Source of the DNA: Tuctoria greenei
Taxonomy: Eukaryota > Streptophyta > Magnoliopsida > Poales > Poaceae
Length of the DNA: 64,000 nt
Reading direction: 5' to 3'
Assembly (NCBI GenBank): GCA_036927565.1
Contig: JAYESD010000008.1
Span: 18,804,100 to 18,868,099, forward strand
Shown here: positions 43,101 to 54,312 of the stretch, in pieces
Layout: the number at the start of each line of letters is the position of its first letter
Position numbering within the stretch: position 1 is the first letter of the stretch
Notes under the pieces: model-generated
Database searches by the model: none
Told to the model about the DNA's origin: nothing
The model's input: the letters and a program-made list of their open reading frames with translations, nothing else
Program-made: the position numbers and the translations under genes

Positions 43101-44438
43101 CTACGCATAAAACTTACGGAGGTGCTCGATGTTCCAAGGATTAGGAAGTGGAGTCCCATCCTCAATTGCCAAGCGAACGCATTCGGGTCGGGATACTTTG
43201 ATCACTCGGAAAGGACCTTCCCAGTTGGGGGAAAGTTTGTTCATCCCTTCACGAGTTAGTATCTTCCGAAGCACTAGATCACCTTCTTCAAGCAGTCGGT
43301 TACACACATGCCTTTGATGATAGCGCCGGAGCGCTTGACGATAACATGCATTCCAAACAATTGCTTGACACCTTCCCTCGTCGACGAGGTCAAGGTCTTC
43401 ACGCCGAAGCTGGTCCTGCGCGGCTTCATCGAAGGTCCGAACTCGGAGGGACCCCAAGGTGATCTCTGGAGGAAGTACTGCTTCAACTCCGTACACCGGG
43501 AAGAAGGGTGTTTCTCCAGTTGACCGGTTAGGTGTTGTCCTGTTTGGCCACAATGGGGACGAAAGCTCTTCAATCCAGTTGTCTCCGTGCTTTTTCAGGC
43601 GCTCATATGTGCGCGTCTTAAGTCCTTTTAAGATTTCTGGATTTGCTCTCTCGGCTTGGCCATTACTTGTTGGGTGAGCTACTGAGGCGTAGCTGAGTTG
43701 AATGTTGAGGTCTTTGCAATATTCTTGAAATGCAGCACTTGTGAATTGGGTTCCGTTGTCAATTATGACTTTGTTTGGAACTCCAAATCTGCATATAATG
43801 GACTTCAAGAACTTGATTGCTGATTGCTTGTTGATTGTCACAACTGGAGTTGCTTCCGGCCATTTGGTGAACTTGTCGATGGCAACATACAGGAACCTGT
43901 AACCTCCGACGGCTTTTGGGAATGGTCCCAAGATGTCCATGCCCCACACAGCAAATTTCCATGTCGAAGGTATCATTTGTGGTGATTGAGCCGGTGTATG
44001 AATTTGCTTTGCGCAGAACTGGCACGCTTCACATTTTTTCACCAGCTCAACCGCATCTTGGAGTGTTGTAGGCCAGTAAAAGCCATGCCGGAAGGCTTTA
44101 CCAACCAACATGTGGGAGGAAGCATGGTTCCCACACTCTCCTCCATGGGTTTCCGCGAGGAGCTCACAACCTTCTTCTCTTGCAATGCACGGCATTAGGA
44201 TGCCATTGGCACCGTGTTGGTAGAGATACCCTTCTACCAACGTGTATATTTTAGCCAATCTGACAATCTGGTCAGCGGATACACTATCTTCAGGAAGGAT
44301 ATTGTCTCTCAAGTAGCCCCGGATCTCCGAGATACAGGCATAGGAGCTAACTTGAGCTTCTGAGTCTTGCGTGCTGGGTTGCTTGGAGCTTCCGACAGCA
44401 CCTACGACCCTTGGTGGAAGCCATGGTAACAGGGCCAC
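43101..44438 (-). pseudogene. T1 integrase
   Basis: An open 445-codon minus frame. The HHCC zinc region is AETHGGECGNHASS...CEACQFCAKQ. The catalytic triad is intact: Asp in WGMDILGPFPKAVGGYRF, Asp in IIDNGTQFTS and Glu in GQAERANPEI. The C-terminal domain has GDLVLRKILTREGMNKLSPN, WEGPFRV and the ending PWNIEHLRKFYA. No chromodomain follows, as expected for Tat and unlike G2. One loss is visible in ELSSPLWPNRTTPNRSTG, where an Ala-Tyr-type motif is usual. Upstream it continues from RNase H with a stop in between (about 44490). Confidence 0.92.
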
Positions 44439-44492
44439 CGGGACTGCCAGCTTCGAGGTGCTGGTCTCGCCCCCTTCACTTAGTTCGGCAGG

Positions 44493-45635
44493 CTAAGCTG
44501 TTGGTCTTGACAACCTCCGGACAAAGATTCTGTCAGGAGCCAGAGCTCTAGTTGAGGCTTTCGTCGAGAGTTCGTCGGCTTCAGTGTTATGAAGATGCTG
44601 AACATGGTGGAGATCCAAGACTTTGAAGTCCTTCTGGAGCCTCTGGACTTCAAGGAGATAAGCAACTAGTTGAGCATTGTTACAGGAGCATTCACCTTTG
44701 ACTTGTTTGATGATGAGTTGTGAATCACCCTTCACCAACAGTTGTTTGACACCATAAGATAGTGCCTCATTGAGTCTGTAGATGAGAGCTTCATACTCCA
44801 CCATGTTGTTGGTCACATTGAAATCAAGGTGAACCATGTATTTGACCTTCTCTCCAGTCAGAGCTAGGAGAAGGATTCTAGCTCCAGCCCCCTGCTTCTG
44901 TAAGGAGCTGTCGAAGTAGAGAGTCTGGTGAGGCTCGGTGAATACCAGAACCTTGGGTTTCGGTTTCTGCTCAATAGAGCCCCCAGGGTTTGATGGAGAG
45001 GCAGTCCATTCCATCACGAAGTCAGCCAAAGCTTGACTTTTGATTGCTTGTCGTGACATGAATTCTAGATCAAACTCGGCCAATTCTGCTGCCCACTTTG
45101 CAATGTTCCCAGTAGAGTTAGGATTATGCAAAATAGCATGCAGTGGAAAAGAAGTTACCACTGATATTTTGTGGGCTTGGAAGTAGTGATGAAGCTTTCT
45201 TGAGGCAATAAGAACTGCATAAAGCAGCTTATGCACCTCAATGTATCTTATCTTGGCATCGTGGAGTACTTCGCTGATGAAGTACACTGGGAGCTGGACG
45301 GTCTAGACCCTCTCAGAGGGGCCTATAGCTTCTTCTCCATCGGCCCGGACCCTCCCGGAGGGGTCTAGACCTTTTTGCTGAGTTTCTTGGACCCTCCCGG
45401 AGGAATCCAAAACTTCTTCTTGTTCGACCCGGACCTCGTTAGAAGGGTCTGAATCATCTTGGTCGGCCAAGTGAACCCCCTCAGGTGAGTGAGGTTGATC
45501 TCCTATGAGTTCGCCTTGAGGTCCCGTGTCTGGGGTCTGGGACCCAGACATGCCTTCAGGTAACTCCGGACCCTCCCGAAGGGGTCTGGGCTCCTGGAAT
45601 GGACATGGCTCTGGTCTTTTTGTGGTCAGGACCAT
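44493..45635 (-). pseudogene. T1 RNase H with a large repeat-containing insertion
   Basis: Minus frame 45287-44493 encodes the RNase H body: VYFISEVLHDAKIRYIEVHK, FDSSLQKQGAGARILLLAL, MVEYEALIYRLNEALSYGV and EADELSTKAS. Upstream, at 45635-45303 (MVLTTKRPEPCPFQEPRPLR), lies a low-complexity stretch of about 110 residues with repeated LDPSGRV-like units. It sits where related elements have only a short loop before the QRPVYFISEVL-type strand. The DNA repeats are GGACCCTCCCGGAGGGGTC near-palindromes at about 45345-45371, 45388-45408 and 45565-45590, with weaker ones at 45301 and 45438. A TAG-type stop separates it from the RT thumb. Confidence 0.82.
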
Positions 45636-45639
45636 GCTG

Positions 45640-46500
45640 AAATGTAAAGCAGTAAAGGCTCACCAGGATTCGGAGCTACCAAGATCAGTAGTGTGGGGAG
45701 GAGTTGTTTCAGTTCTTGAAATGCCTTTTCTGCTTCTTCAGAACAATGAAACGGTCCGGACTTCCTCAGGAGTTTGAAGAAGGGAAGTGTACGCTCTGCC
45801 AACCTTGAGATGAACCGGCTGAGCGCAGCTAGGCATCCAGTTAACTTCTGGACATCCTTGATGCGGGCTGGGGGTCACATATCTTCTATAGCTTTGATCT
45901 TCGCCGGATTTGCTTCAATTCCTCGGTGAGTCACCAAGAAACCTAGAAGCTTCCCGAAGCTAACCCCGAAGACATATTTGTCCGGGTTCAGCTTGGTGCA
46001 CGTGGTGCGCAGCTTCTCGAAGACATCTTGTAAATTGTCAAGGAGTGACTCCTTGTTTTTTATCTTCATGACGATTTCATCGACATACACCTCCACCAAG
46101 TCTCTAATTAGATTTCCAAATGGTTTGTACATAGCTCGCACAAATGTTGAAGCAGCATTTTTAAGACCAAAGGGCATGACAATATAACAGTACAATCTAT
46201 CTACTGTTATGAAGGTAGTATGCTCTTCATCTTTATTAGACATTTGGATTTGATGATATCCAAAATATGCATCTAAGAAACACAATAGCTCACACCCGGA
46301 GGTGGAGTCCACTATATGATCTATTCTAGGTAGTGGAAATGGATCCTTTGGACATGCCTTATTTAAGGTGGTGTAGTCGATACACATCCGAAGCTTCCTG
46401 CCACCCTTGGGCACCACCACTAGGTTTGCTAGCCATTTTGGGTGAAACACCTTCCGAATGAAACTAGCTTCGAGCAACTTCTTGGTCTCCTATCAGATGA
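45640..46500 (-). pseudogene. T1 reverse transcriptase
   Basis: Minus frame: FIRKVFHPKWLANLVVVPKG, GRKLRMCIDYTTLNKACPKD, PFPLPRIDHIVDST, CFLDAYFGYHQIQM, MPFGLKNAASTFVRAM, then the active site reads VEVYVDEIVMK where YVDD is expected (near 46080-46090), so the second catalytic Asp is Glu. After a stop near 45875 the thumb continues (KLTGCLAALSRFISRLAERT). Frames are also broken between protease and RT (two adjacent stops near 46485-46495). Confidence 0.9.
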
Positions 46501-46669
46501 ACTTTCGCCGCTCGATCGATTGCTTTCGGGGCTTCTGGTGTACAGGCCGTGTGTCGGGATAAATCTTCAGATTGTGCTCAATCACCTCCCTAGGGATCCC
46601 AGGAATTTGCTACGGTTGCCAGGCAAACACGTCGACATTAGCCCGGCGGAAAGTGATGAGCGCGAGTTC

Positions 46670-47347
46670 CTATTTGTTGTTCACACCTCCCGATATACGG
46701 GTAGTTTGAGCAGCATCGGAACTAATTTGGACGACTTTGACGGGAATGTCAGTGTCGCCGCTTGGTTGCACACGAGGTGCGGAGGTAGAGTCTTTATGAC
46801 GAATGCTCGGAGGGTTCGTAGCTGGATCCTTACCAGATGCTTCCTCCTGCGCTGTAGTAAGCGCATAGAGTTCTTCCAAAGCAGTGACTCCTGCAGTGCG
46901 ATCTCCGCGGTTCTGGAGAACACCTGCAGGTGTTGGCATCTTCAACACTAAGTAACCATAATGGGCAGCAACGATGAACTTGTACAAGGCTGGCCTGCCC
47001 AAAATGGCATTGAACACCAGACTAATCCGCGCATCGTCAAAGACCAACTTCTCGATTCTGTAGTTCTCTCGAGTCCCGAAGGTCACTGGGAGTGTAATTG
47101 AGCCGAGAGGAGTAATGGTACCCAGACCTACCCCAGAGAAAGGTCGAGATGGGCAAAGGTCCGAAGGTCGGAGCTGGAGCTTAACAAAGGCTTCAAATCT
47201 TATGAGGTTCAACCCTGAACCTCCGTCCACCATTACATGGTAGATTTGGATATTGTTAATGGTGGGTGACACCATCAACGGGAGTTGGCCAGCTCTGATC
47301 ATGTTGTGGGGGCAGTCTGAAGCATCGAAGATGATGGGAGTATCCAT
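46670..47347 (-). pseudogene. T1 protease region
   Basis: Minus frame of 225 codons: MDTPIIFDASDCPHNMIRAG, then the aspartic protease motif MVDGGSGLNLI, LGTITPLGSITLPVTFGT, YRIEKLVFDDARISLVFNAI and LGRPALYKFIVAAHYGYLVLKM. A hydrophilic tail leads toward RT. Catalytic Asp present. A TAG/TAA-type stop at its start separates it from the gag tail. Confidence 0.88.
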
Positions 47348-48105
47348 CTACTTCCGATGAGGCTCCACCATAGCGGTGGGAGCGGCAACGGCCATGTCCT
47401 GCCGCATTGTTTTGAGGAAGCGGCAAGAGGTGATGTCCCAAGAACCATCATAAATGGTGTTCAGGGTCTTTCCGTGCTCGTTGTGAGATACGTCAGAGTC
47501 GTCGTCGACGGTGTTGTAGACAGCTTTCAGGACTTTCTTAGGGTCCTAGAAACCTAGCTTTTCCTCAGCCGGAGCTTCGTCGACTTTTTATTTTCCTTCC
47601 TGCTGTTGGAAAGGAGCTTCTTCCCGGCACTTGTTATAGCGCTCGGCAAGTTTATAGACCTCGCGGCATTCTTCCAAATTGTGTTTGTCCGTCTTGTTGA
47701 TTAGACACCACACTTTAGAGCTGCCACCATCTTCTGATGATGGTCAAGGTCGTTTCTCAGGGCGTGGCCCCCGACCACCCAGATTTGCAGCAGCCGCAGG
47801 GGCAGGTGCGTCGACCGACGACTTCTTCTTGCCGTTGGGCTTCTTTTTCTTTTTGCCACCTCCGGATGTAGTGGCTTCAATCTTGGTGGATTTCTTGTTG
47901 GCCTTCGGAGGTGGTTTAGAATGCATTTCACGTCCCTCCGCAGTTTTGGCACATTTGTCTGCCAAGCTGAAGAGTTCTGTGACACTGGTGACTTTTTTGG
48001 TCGCTAGTTTCTCCAGCATCTTCTATCTCGAACACCCTGTCTGAATGCAACAATAACAAAAGAGCTCGAGATTGAAGGGATAGTATTCCGAACCTGAGCA
48101 GGAAA
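47348..48105 (-). pseudogene. T1 gag remnant
   Basis: Minus strand: IPSISSSFVIVAFRQGVRDR (about 48075-48010), then after a frame break MLEKLATKKVTSVTELFSLA at 48019, a Lys-rich stretch (SGGGKKKKKPNGKKKSSVD), a zinc-knuckle-like CLINKTDKHNLEEC and a tail with DGSWDITSCRF. The motif order matches the C-terminal half of Tat gags. Upstream of about 48105 the match ends, so the gag front, the leader and the 5' LTR are missing. Confidence 0.78.
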
Positions 48106-48850
48106 CGATAATAGCATAAAACAATTTTTTACAATGGCAGGAGCTAGCACGATAGGTATTGGCAGCAGGAACCAGCAGCTCAACTCACGACAAGGCAAAC
48201 AAAACATGGAGAGGACTTAAGGCAAGAAGACAACACAACATGCAAAGGAGCTCCTGAGAACCACCACTACTGGGAGCAGGTGGATGGGAGCAAGGAGCGG
48301 CTTCCCTCCTGAATCTTTTTTTCTCTCTCACAAGATGGTAGCAACCTGAGGCAGCGCAGAAGGCATGCAGCAGCGACACAGCAAGCAGGTGGTCACGCAA
48401 CCGGTGCTTCTCGAAGAATAGCAGGAACTGGTGCTTCTCCACGGCAAGGCAGCAGAGATCAGAAGAAAAATACGGAGATAACTACTTTGGAGGTGGCGGC
48501 GCTGGTGGAGTCAAGAAGGGAAAGCGTGGAGGAGAATTTTATAGGTGGTTGACCTAATTGATTTAATAGATAATCTAACGGTCCAAAATAAATCGGCTTA
48601 CAACCGACTCATTTGTTCTCTGAATCAAACGTATAAATAGTGAAACGGAGTCGTCTCGACAAGCTCTACGCATCTACGATGTCCGATCGTCCATCCGAAT
48701 AAAGATTCAAGAAGTCAAACTTTAGTCAACCATCTAGCGTTACCGGCAGTGAGGTTAAATTTTTCCTAAATCTTTGGGATATTACAATATATGCTTATAC
48801 TATCATATAATTAGATAGGAGATGTTGTGGACAAATTTTTATCGATATTT
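48106..48850 (-). other. Unassigned 745-base segment, promoter-like on the minus strand
   Basis: It separates the broken T1 gag from the broken S3 RT and matches none of the other elements here. On the minus strand it has an AT-rich part, then CCTATAAAATTC near 48530-48541 (TATA-like), a CT-rich stretch, and an 85-codon ORF (48442-48185, MEKHQFLLFFEKHRLRDH) rich in Leu/His/Cys. I do not recognise that ORF. It could be a captured gene promoter and first exon, an LTR fragment of another family, or filler DNA. The ends are approximate. Confidence 0.4.
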
Positions 48851-51800
48851 TGAAAACATGGTTAGGATATTCTTGATCTTCAAACCCGGGTGGTTGCTTC
48901 ATGTACACTTCCTCCTTGATTGGACCGTTGAGGAAGACACTCTTCACGTCTGTTCGATAAAACTTGAAATCATGGTGAACGACATAGGCTAATAAAATAC
49001 AAATTGGCTCAAGCCTAGCTACGGGAGCAAAGATTTCATCAAAATCAAAACCTTTGACTTGTGCATATCCTTTAGCAACAAGTCGTGTTTTATTCTATGT
49101 CACCACCCCATGTTCATCTTGCTTGTTACGGGACACCCACTTGGTGCCTATCATGCCTTCTGGTCTCTTCACTAGTTGCCACACTTGATTCCTCTAGAAG
49201 TTGTTCAACTCCTCTTGCATGAACATCACCCAATCTGGATCCCGTAGTGTTTCTTCCACCTTGAAAGGTTCCCAAGAGGACACAAAAGAGTAGTGTGCAC
49301 AAAAATTTACCATACAATATTGAGTTATTACTCCCTTGGAGATATCTCCAAGAATATTGTAAAAGGGGTGATCCCATTGCACGCTTTGATGAACTCTTGG
49401 GTGAGGCACTTGTGGTCTTGAGTCAACTTCTTCTTCATCTTTGTCCCCCTCTTGATCATTGCCGCCATTGATCAATATCATTTTGAACTTGGTGATCTTG
49501 ATCTTAGGGATCTTGAGCTTGATCTTGTGTAGGAGACGTTGATTGTGATTAGGTTGGATCACTTGGACCTTGTTGTTCTTGAGGACTAATATCACCAAGT
49601 GCCATCCTCCTTAGTGCTAAACATGATGCTTCATCTTCATATAGCACACATTGATCAACTTGCTCCACTTGGGAGCCATTAGTCTCATCAAAACTATGTC
49701 ACATGTAATTTTAACCCAACCTGGGGTTTTGTTGAATACACGATGGACTTTACGTATTTGAGTCAAAACCAAGTAGAAAACCTTCATCAGACTTTGAAGC
49801 AAACTTCAAAGTCCTAGACTTCTTATTGAGAATGTAACATTTGATAAGAAAGACTCTAAATATGAGATATTGGGTTTATCACCGGTGAGAAGCTCATACA
49901 AAGTTTTTGTCAAGAATCGATGGAGGTAGAGCCAGTTTATGGCGTGGCAAGCGGTGTTGACCGCTTCCGCTCAAAACTGATATGAAGTCTTGTACTCATC
50001 GAGCATGGTTCTTTCCACCTTAGTGAGTGTAAGGTCTTTCCTTTCGACCAACCCCAATTTGTTCGGAAGAGTAGGGGGCCGAAAACTCATGCTTGATGCC
50101 TTCTTCGTGAAAGTACTCTTCCACTTGAGTGTTATTGAAATCGGTGTCGTTGCCACCCCTTATCTTCTTGATTCATAAGGAGAACTCATTTTGAGCTCTC
50201 CTCAAGAATCTCTTGAGAACACCTTGAGTTTCACCTTTATCATGCAAGAAACATACCTAAGTGAATGGGAAAAATCATCAACAATTACTAAATCATATTT
50301 GTTACTGCCAATACTTATATAAGAAATAGGACCAAAAAAGTCCATGTGAAGCATGTCCAAGGGTACTGTTGTCATCATCACGTTCTTGGCGAGATGAGAT
50401 GTTCCAATTTGCTTCTCAGCTTGGCACACACTAGAAGACCAATATTTCCCAAACACAACATTCGTTCGATCATGGATGCGATCCCTTTAGAAGTTTTTGC
50501 AACTTCCTCATTCCAACATGGGCTAGCCTTCTATGCCACAACCACCCTATATTGGTATTTATCACTAAGCATGTATCAAGTTGGGCTTTATTTGTAGTGA
50601 AGTCCACGAGATAAAACTTTCCCTTCAATACACCTTTGAAGGCAATTGATTCATCACTTATTCTAAAAACGATCAGACCCTCGTTAGTCAATAAACAATT
50701 ATAACCCTTCTCACATAATCGTGACATGGACAAGATATTATAATCAAGTGAATCAACATGCAAAATATGAGAAAGTGAGTGTTGAGAAAAGATTTCAATC
50801 TTAACAATACCTAACACCTTCGCTTGGCTATTGTCACCAAAGTAGATGCCTTCACTTGGACCATTGTTCTTTTCATACTTAATAAACATCTTCCTCTCTA
50901 CGATCATGTTGTTGGTGCATCCGCTATCTAGCAACCATTTTTGATCCACTGGAGAAGTAGGCCTAACAAACAAGTTTAGTCTTTTGTTTTAGGTACCCAA
51001 ACTAGGTTGAGTCCTTTTAGGTTAGTCACAAGTCATTTGGGCACCAACACACAAGTTTTTACGTTCTTGTGGAGTGACCCAACTTATTTAGCATAAATAC
51101 AACAAAACTTGTTTTTCATTAGCACATATGAAGCATTAAAATCATGAAACATAGTTGAAGAGATATTTTTTGTGTTTTCATGAATATTAGATGCATGGTT
51201 GTGGTTCTTTACTTGATACGAACATTATTTGACAAAAGCAACACACTTCTCTTTATTCTTGAGGAGTATAAAATTTTGCTTTCCTCCTCTAGAAAAGCCA
51301 AGGCCACCTTTGATTAAAGGATATCTCGTGTCCAGATATGCACTGAGTACATATTTGATATTCTCCTTGTCAAAGATGTCACTTTTGTGTGAGTACAAGG
51401 TTAGCACAATTGTAAGTTGTAGTGGTGGATTCCACATTTGAAGAGGATGAAATCTTTGACAAGGAAGAGGAGGCACTTGATTTGAGTGTGTCGAATTGCA
51501 CTTCCGGATTCTTATGAGTTTTGGTCAAACTCATAAGTTCATTTTGAAGCACAACATTCACACTCTTGAGACCTGTACAAGTCTCCTTGCACAAGGCAAC
51601 TGCAACCTCAAGTGCTTTACTCTTCTCTCTCTCAAGTTAAAGGAGCTTCTCAACCTCAAGGTTTCTTTCCATCTCAAGGACAAGCAATTCTTCTTGTTGG
51701 TTGAGAAGCTCTTCCTTATCAAAAATTTCATCCGACAATTTCTTCATTTTATCAATAAAGTTTCTATTTAATCCCTTAATCATGAATTCATTCTCGCTAC

Positions 51801-52404
51801 TAATATCAAACTCATCATCATCGACAGAATTTAAGTTATAGAGTTTAGATTTGACCTTTCTCTTTCCTTCCTTGGCCATGAGGCATGTGTGGCTTGTCCT
51901 CTTCCAATCACCCCTGTTTGGCAAGAGTGATTTCTTCATTGTTGGCTTCTTGATGGCGATGGTTTTCACCTCTTCTTCATTTTTGAAGGAGGACTCTTTG
52001 TTGGAGTCCCACTCTTTGCTGATGTGAGCTTGCTTGTATGACTTCTTCTTCTTCTTGAAAATGTTCTTCTCTTGTGGCTTCCCATCTTTCTTCTTCTTGT
52101 TGTCATCCTCCTTGTCATGTGGGCAATTGACAATGAAGTTTCTGTACTCCCCGTAGTTGTGGCAAACCTTCTTGGTTCTTGATTTGCTCTTTTGTTTGCC
52201 TTTGCTCTCATAGTTGTTGCCTCTTATTCTTCTCATTATCCTTTTGAATATTTTGATGAAGAAGGACATATCCTCATCATCCATGTTCGCTCTTTCATCA
52301 TCGGTCTCTTTATCTTCACTTGATACTTGCAATTCCTTGCCTTTGGACTTGGATGATGCTTTGAGAGCAATGTATCTCTTTTTGGATGAACTAACCTTTG
52401 CAAG
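48851..52404 (-). pseudogene. S3 Sirevirus, distal piece: part of gag, protease, integrase, start of RT
   Basis: Minus strand from 52404: gag continuation (SSSKKRYIALKASSKSKGKE, acidic DDEDMSFFIK, knuckle CHNYGEYRNFIVNC with the second Cys now Tyr, coiled coil 51770-51480), gag tail, protease (WLLDSGCTNNMIVERKMF, with His to Asn after CTN), integrase (LWHRRLAHVGM; LHMDFFGPISYISIG), and the RT front (WVMFMQEELNNF, KSVFLNGPIKEEVY) ending at PPGFEDQEYPNHVFK near 48855. Many stops and shifts; it is the most decayed copia here. It is close to S1 in sequence. Confidence 0.85.
52400..52404. other. S4 target site duplication, left copy (GCAAG)
   Basis: GCAAG before the S4 LTR start (52405) is repeated at 62630-62634 after the other LTR. 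Confidence 0.95.
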
Positions 52405-52477
52405 TGTGAGACCTATGTGTGATGAATACATTGGCTTTGACAATAAAAGTTTTGAATGCTGCCATAACATCTTTTTA

Positions 52478-52870
52478 GCAAGGTCCGACTCTAGCTCTGA
52501 GCTTCTGCAAGGTCCGACAATAGGTCTGACTTTCTTTGTCTAGGTCCGACATGTTTTTCGGTAGCTCTGGTGATCTTTGTCTTTAGCTCCGGCATGTCTT
52601 TGTTAAGCTCCGATATGTTCTGCTAGGTCCGACTTATGTTGGTTAGCTCTGACATGTTTCTCTAGCTCCGGCTTTTGGGTTGACTAGTTCCGACTAGTTT
52701 TGGTCAGCTCCGGCGCTAGGTCCGACTAGCTTTGGTTAGCTCCGGTGCTAGGTCCTGCTAGTTTTGATAAGCTTTGGCGCTAGGTTGTACTAGCTTTGGT
52801 AAGCTCCGGGGCTAGGTTGTACTAGCTTTGGTAAGCTCGGTCTCAAGCTTCGGTTAGCTTTGGCAAGGTT
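52478..52870 (+). repeat. S4 U3 short-motif array (AGGTCCGAC / AGCTCCGGC)
   Basis: About fifteen copies of a GGTCCGAC or AGCTCCGGC core with variants (TCCGACTAGTTTTGGTCAGC; AGCTCCGGCGCTAGG), spaced about 20-35 bases. The other LTR repeats it at about 60830-61245. Unlike the S1 and S2 arrays the unit is not a palindrome, although the core GGTCCGAC recalls half of CGGACTAGTCCG. Confidence 0.78.
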
Positions 52871-53633
52871 CGGAGTATTCCAAATTTTCATGTGAAATGT
52901 TTCGGACATGCTTTATACTCTTGGAAAGTTTGCTTAGTATTCTTTTACTAAGTTTTTGGTGCGTTTTGGTTGATATGGCTGATATCGTCTTGCTATGCTT
53001 TGCAACATGCTTATGTGAGGTGCTCACGTAAGGTGTTGTGTTTGAAACTGACTTGATTCAAGTCGCGGACTTGGGCTCGTAGGGATTGGTTGTTTATTCA
53101 TGTGCAGGTGTTGCTTGAGTTCAAGACATGGCTGGTGACTGGGTCCTTTGGACTAGTCTCAGGGAGGAGATGAGGTTCCAACAACCAAATTCAGGAGGAA
53201 TTGTGGTTGAGCGGGTCAGGAGGTCGCGCAGGATGATTGAATCAAGGGCAGTGTATATGAAGGTTACTGGATGTCGAAGGAAGATATTTGCACGTATGCA
53301 TGCGGTGCATGACGTGGCAACATGGTTCCGAATATGGGTTATGGATGGGAAGATCTGGTTGGAAGGATCGGATCGTATCGGTTGATGACTTTGGCTGTGG
53401 CGGAGTCGGTTATGGCTCAGTATGGAAAGTATCGAGTTGGTTATGATAGGATTTCGTGTGGTTCACGAATTTGAATTGTTTTAGGAATGTGGGATACGTT
53501 CCTAAGGTGTTTGGAAGTCTTAAGATTGCTTCTATCTGCATATAGAAGAGTCCTAAGCAGTTATGGAAAGTTTCGATTTGTGAACGGAGTAGGATTAGAG
53601 TCCTGATTTGAGTTGAGTTGGCTTTCGAGCTGG

Positions 53634-53642
53634 TTATATAAG
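53634..53642 (+). promoter_or_regulatory. S4 5' LTR TATA box
   Basis: GGTTATATAAGCAAGGG, conserved at 62014-62022 in the 3' LTR. Confidence 0.78.
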
Positions 53643-54252
53643 CAAGGGAGGCCATAGCTCGTAGTGTACGACTTTGGGGTTGTTCCTCTTGTTTTCTATT
53701 GAATAAAATTCGTAGTTTGAAGGAAATTTTGTGCCTTGTTCGTCCGATTTGTTCCAGACAAGTTTTACTCGTCGAGTTTCTGGACAACACTACCTTTTGT
53801 TGGTGGTTTTATCATAACTAAAGTTTTACAGATCCAATTGACATGATTCTTTTTGGGTTGTCTTCACAACTTGATTATCTATCGTCTGTAAGAATTTCAC
53901 GGTCATTGGATTTGTGGTTTCTGATCTACACGAGTTTCTTTGCAGCATTCCAGAACTGTTTTCTTGGGTAGGACAGATTGACTTTTGTTTGATCTTTTGA
54001 TCATAACTTGAGTTTCTCTAAACGGATTTGAGTGGTTCTTCTTGTGTTTTCTTCGTGACTTGATTCTATCTGATATATATCACTTTTTGCACAGTGAAAC
54101 ATGTTTATATTAGTTTCACACACGATTTCTCTAACAGATCGTTTTTGTGAAGAAGGGGTTGGGATTTAATTGTTTCCGCCGCGTAAGATTTTTTTAAAAT
54201 CTACCATTCACCCCCCTCTGGTAGCTTTTCACGTGCTCTTCGATCCTACAAT

Positions 54253-54265
54253 TGGTATCAGAGCC
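54253..54265 (+). other. S4 primer binding site (initiator tRNA-Met type)
   Basis: TGGTATCAGAGCC two bases after the LTR end. Confidence 0.95.
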
Positions 54266-54312
54266 ACGATGCTCTAATCATTGTGATTTGCACATGTTTT
54301 TGACTAATCATC

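Larger units (their letters stand above)
26395..48105 (-). mobile_element. T1: Tat-type (RIRE2-like) Ty3/gypsy retrotransposon, 5' part lost, S2 nested in its LTR
   Basis: Minus-strand order from high to low coordinates: gag remnant, protease, RT, RNase H, integrase without chromodomain (ends PWNIEHLRKFYA), a spacer, an extra ORF in antisense orientation (about 38448-41930 plus), a polypurine tract and the 3' LTR (26395-38026). Antisense or extra ORFs between pol and 3' LTR are known in the Tat lineage (for example Grande, RIRE2-like elements). The integrase, protease (VDGGSGLNLI) and RT (VVVPKGGRKLRMCIDY) motifs fit that clade. The gag N-terminus, primer site and 5' LTR are missing beyond about 48105. 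Confidence 0.88.
52405..54250 (+). repeat. S4 5' LTR
   Basis: TGTGAGACCTATG to CGATCCTACA, matched by 60756-62629. The first 450 bases hold repeated AGGTCCGAC / AGCTCCGGC-type motifs (52478-52870). TATA box TTATATAAG at 53634-53642. An 85-codon ORF at 53128-53385 recurs in the other LTR. Confidence 0.95.

Noticed and set aside
53128..53385. An 85-codon ORF (MAGDWVLWTSLREEM) in the S4 LTR, repeated at 61510-61767
   Set aside because: It is part of both LTRs and most differences between the two copies change the amino acid, as expected without selection.
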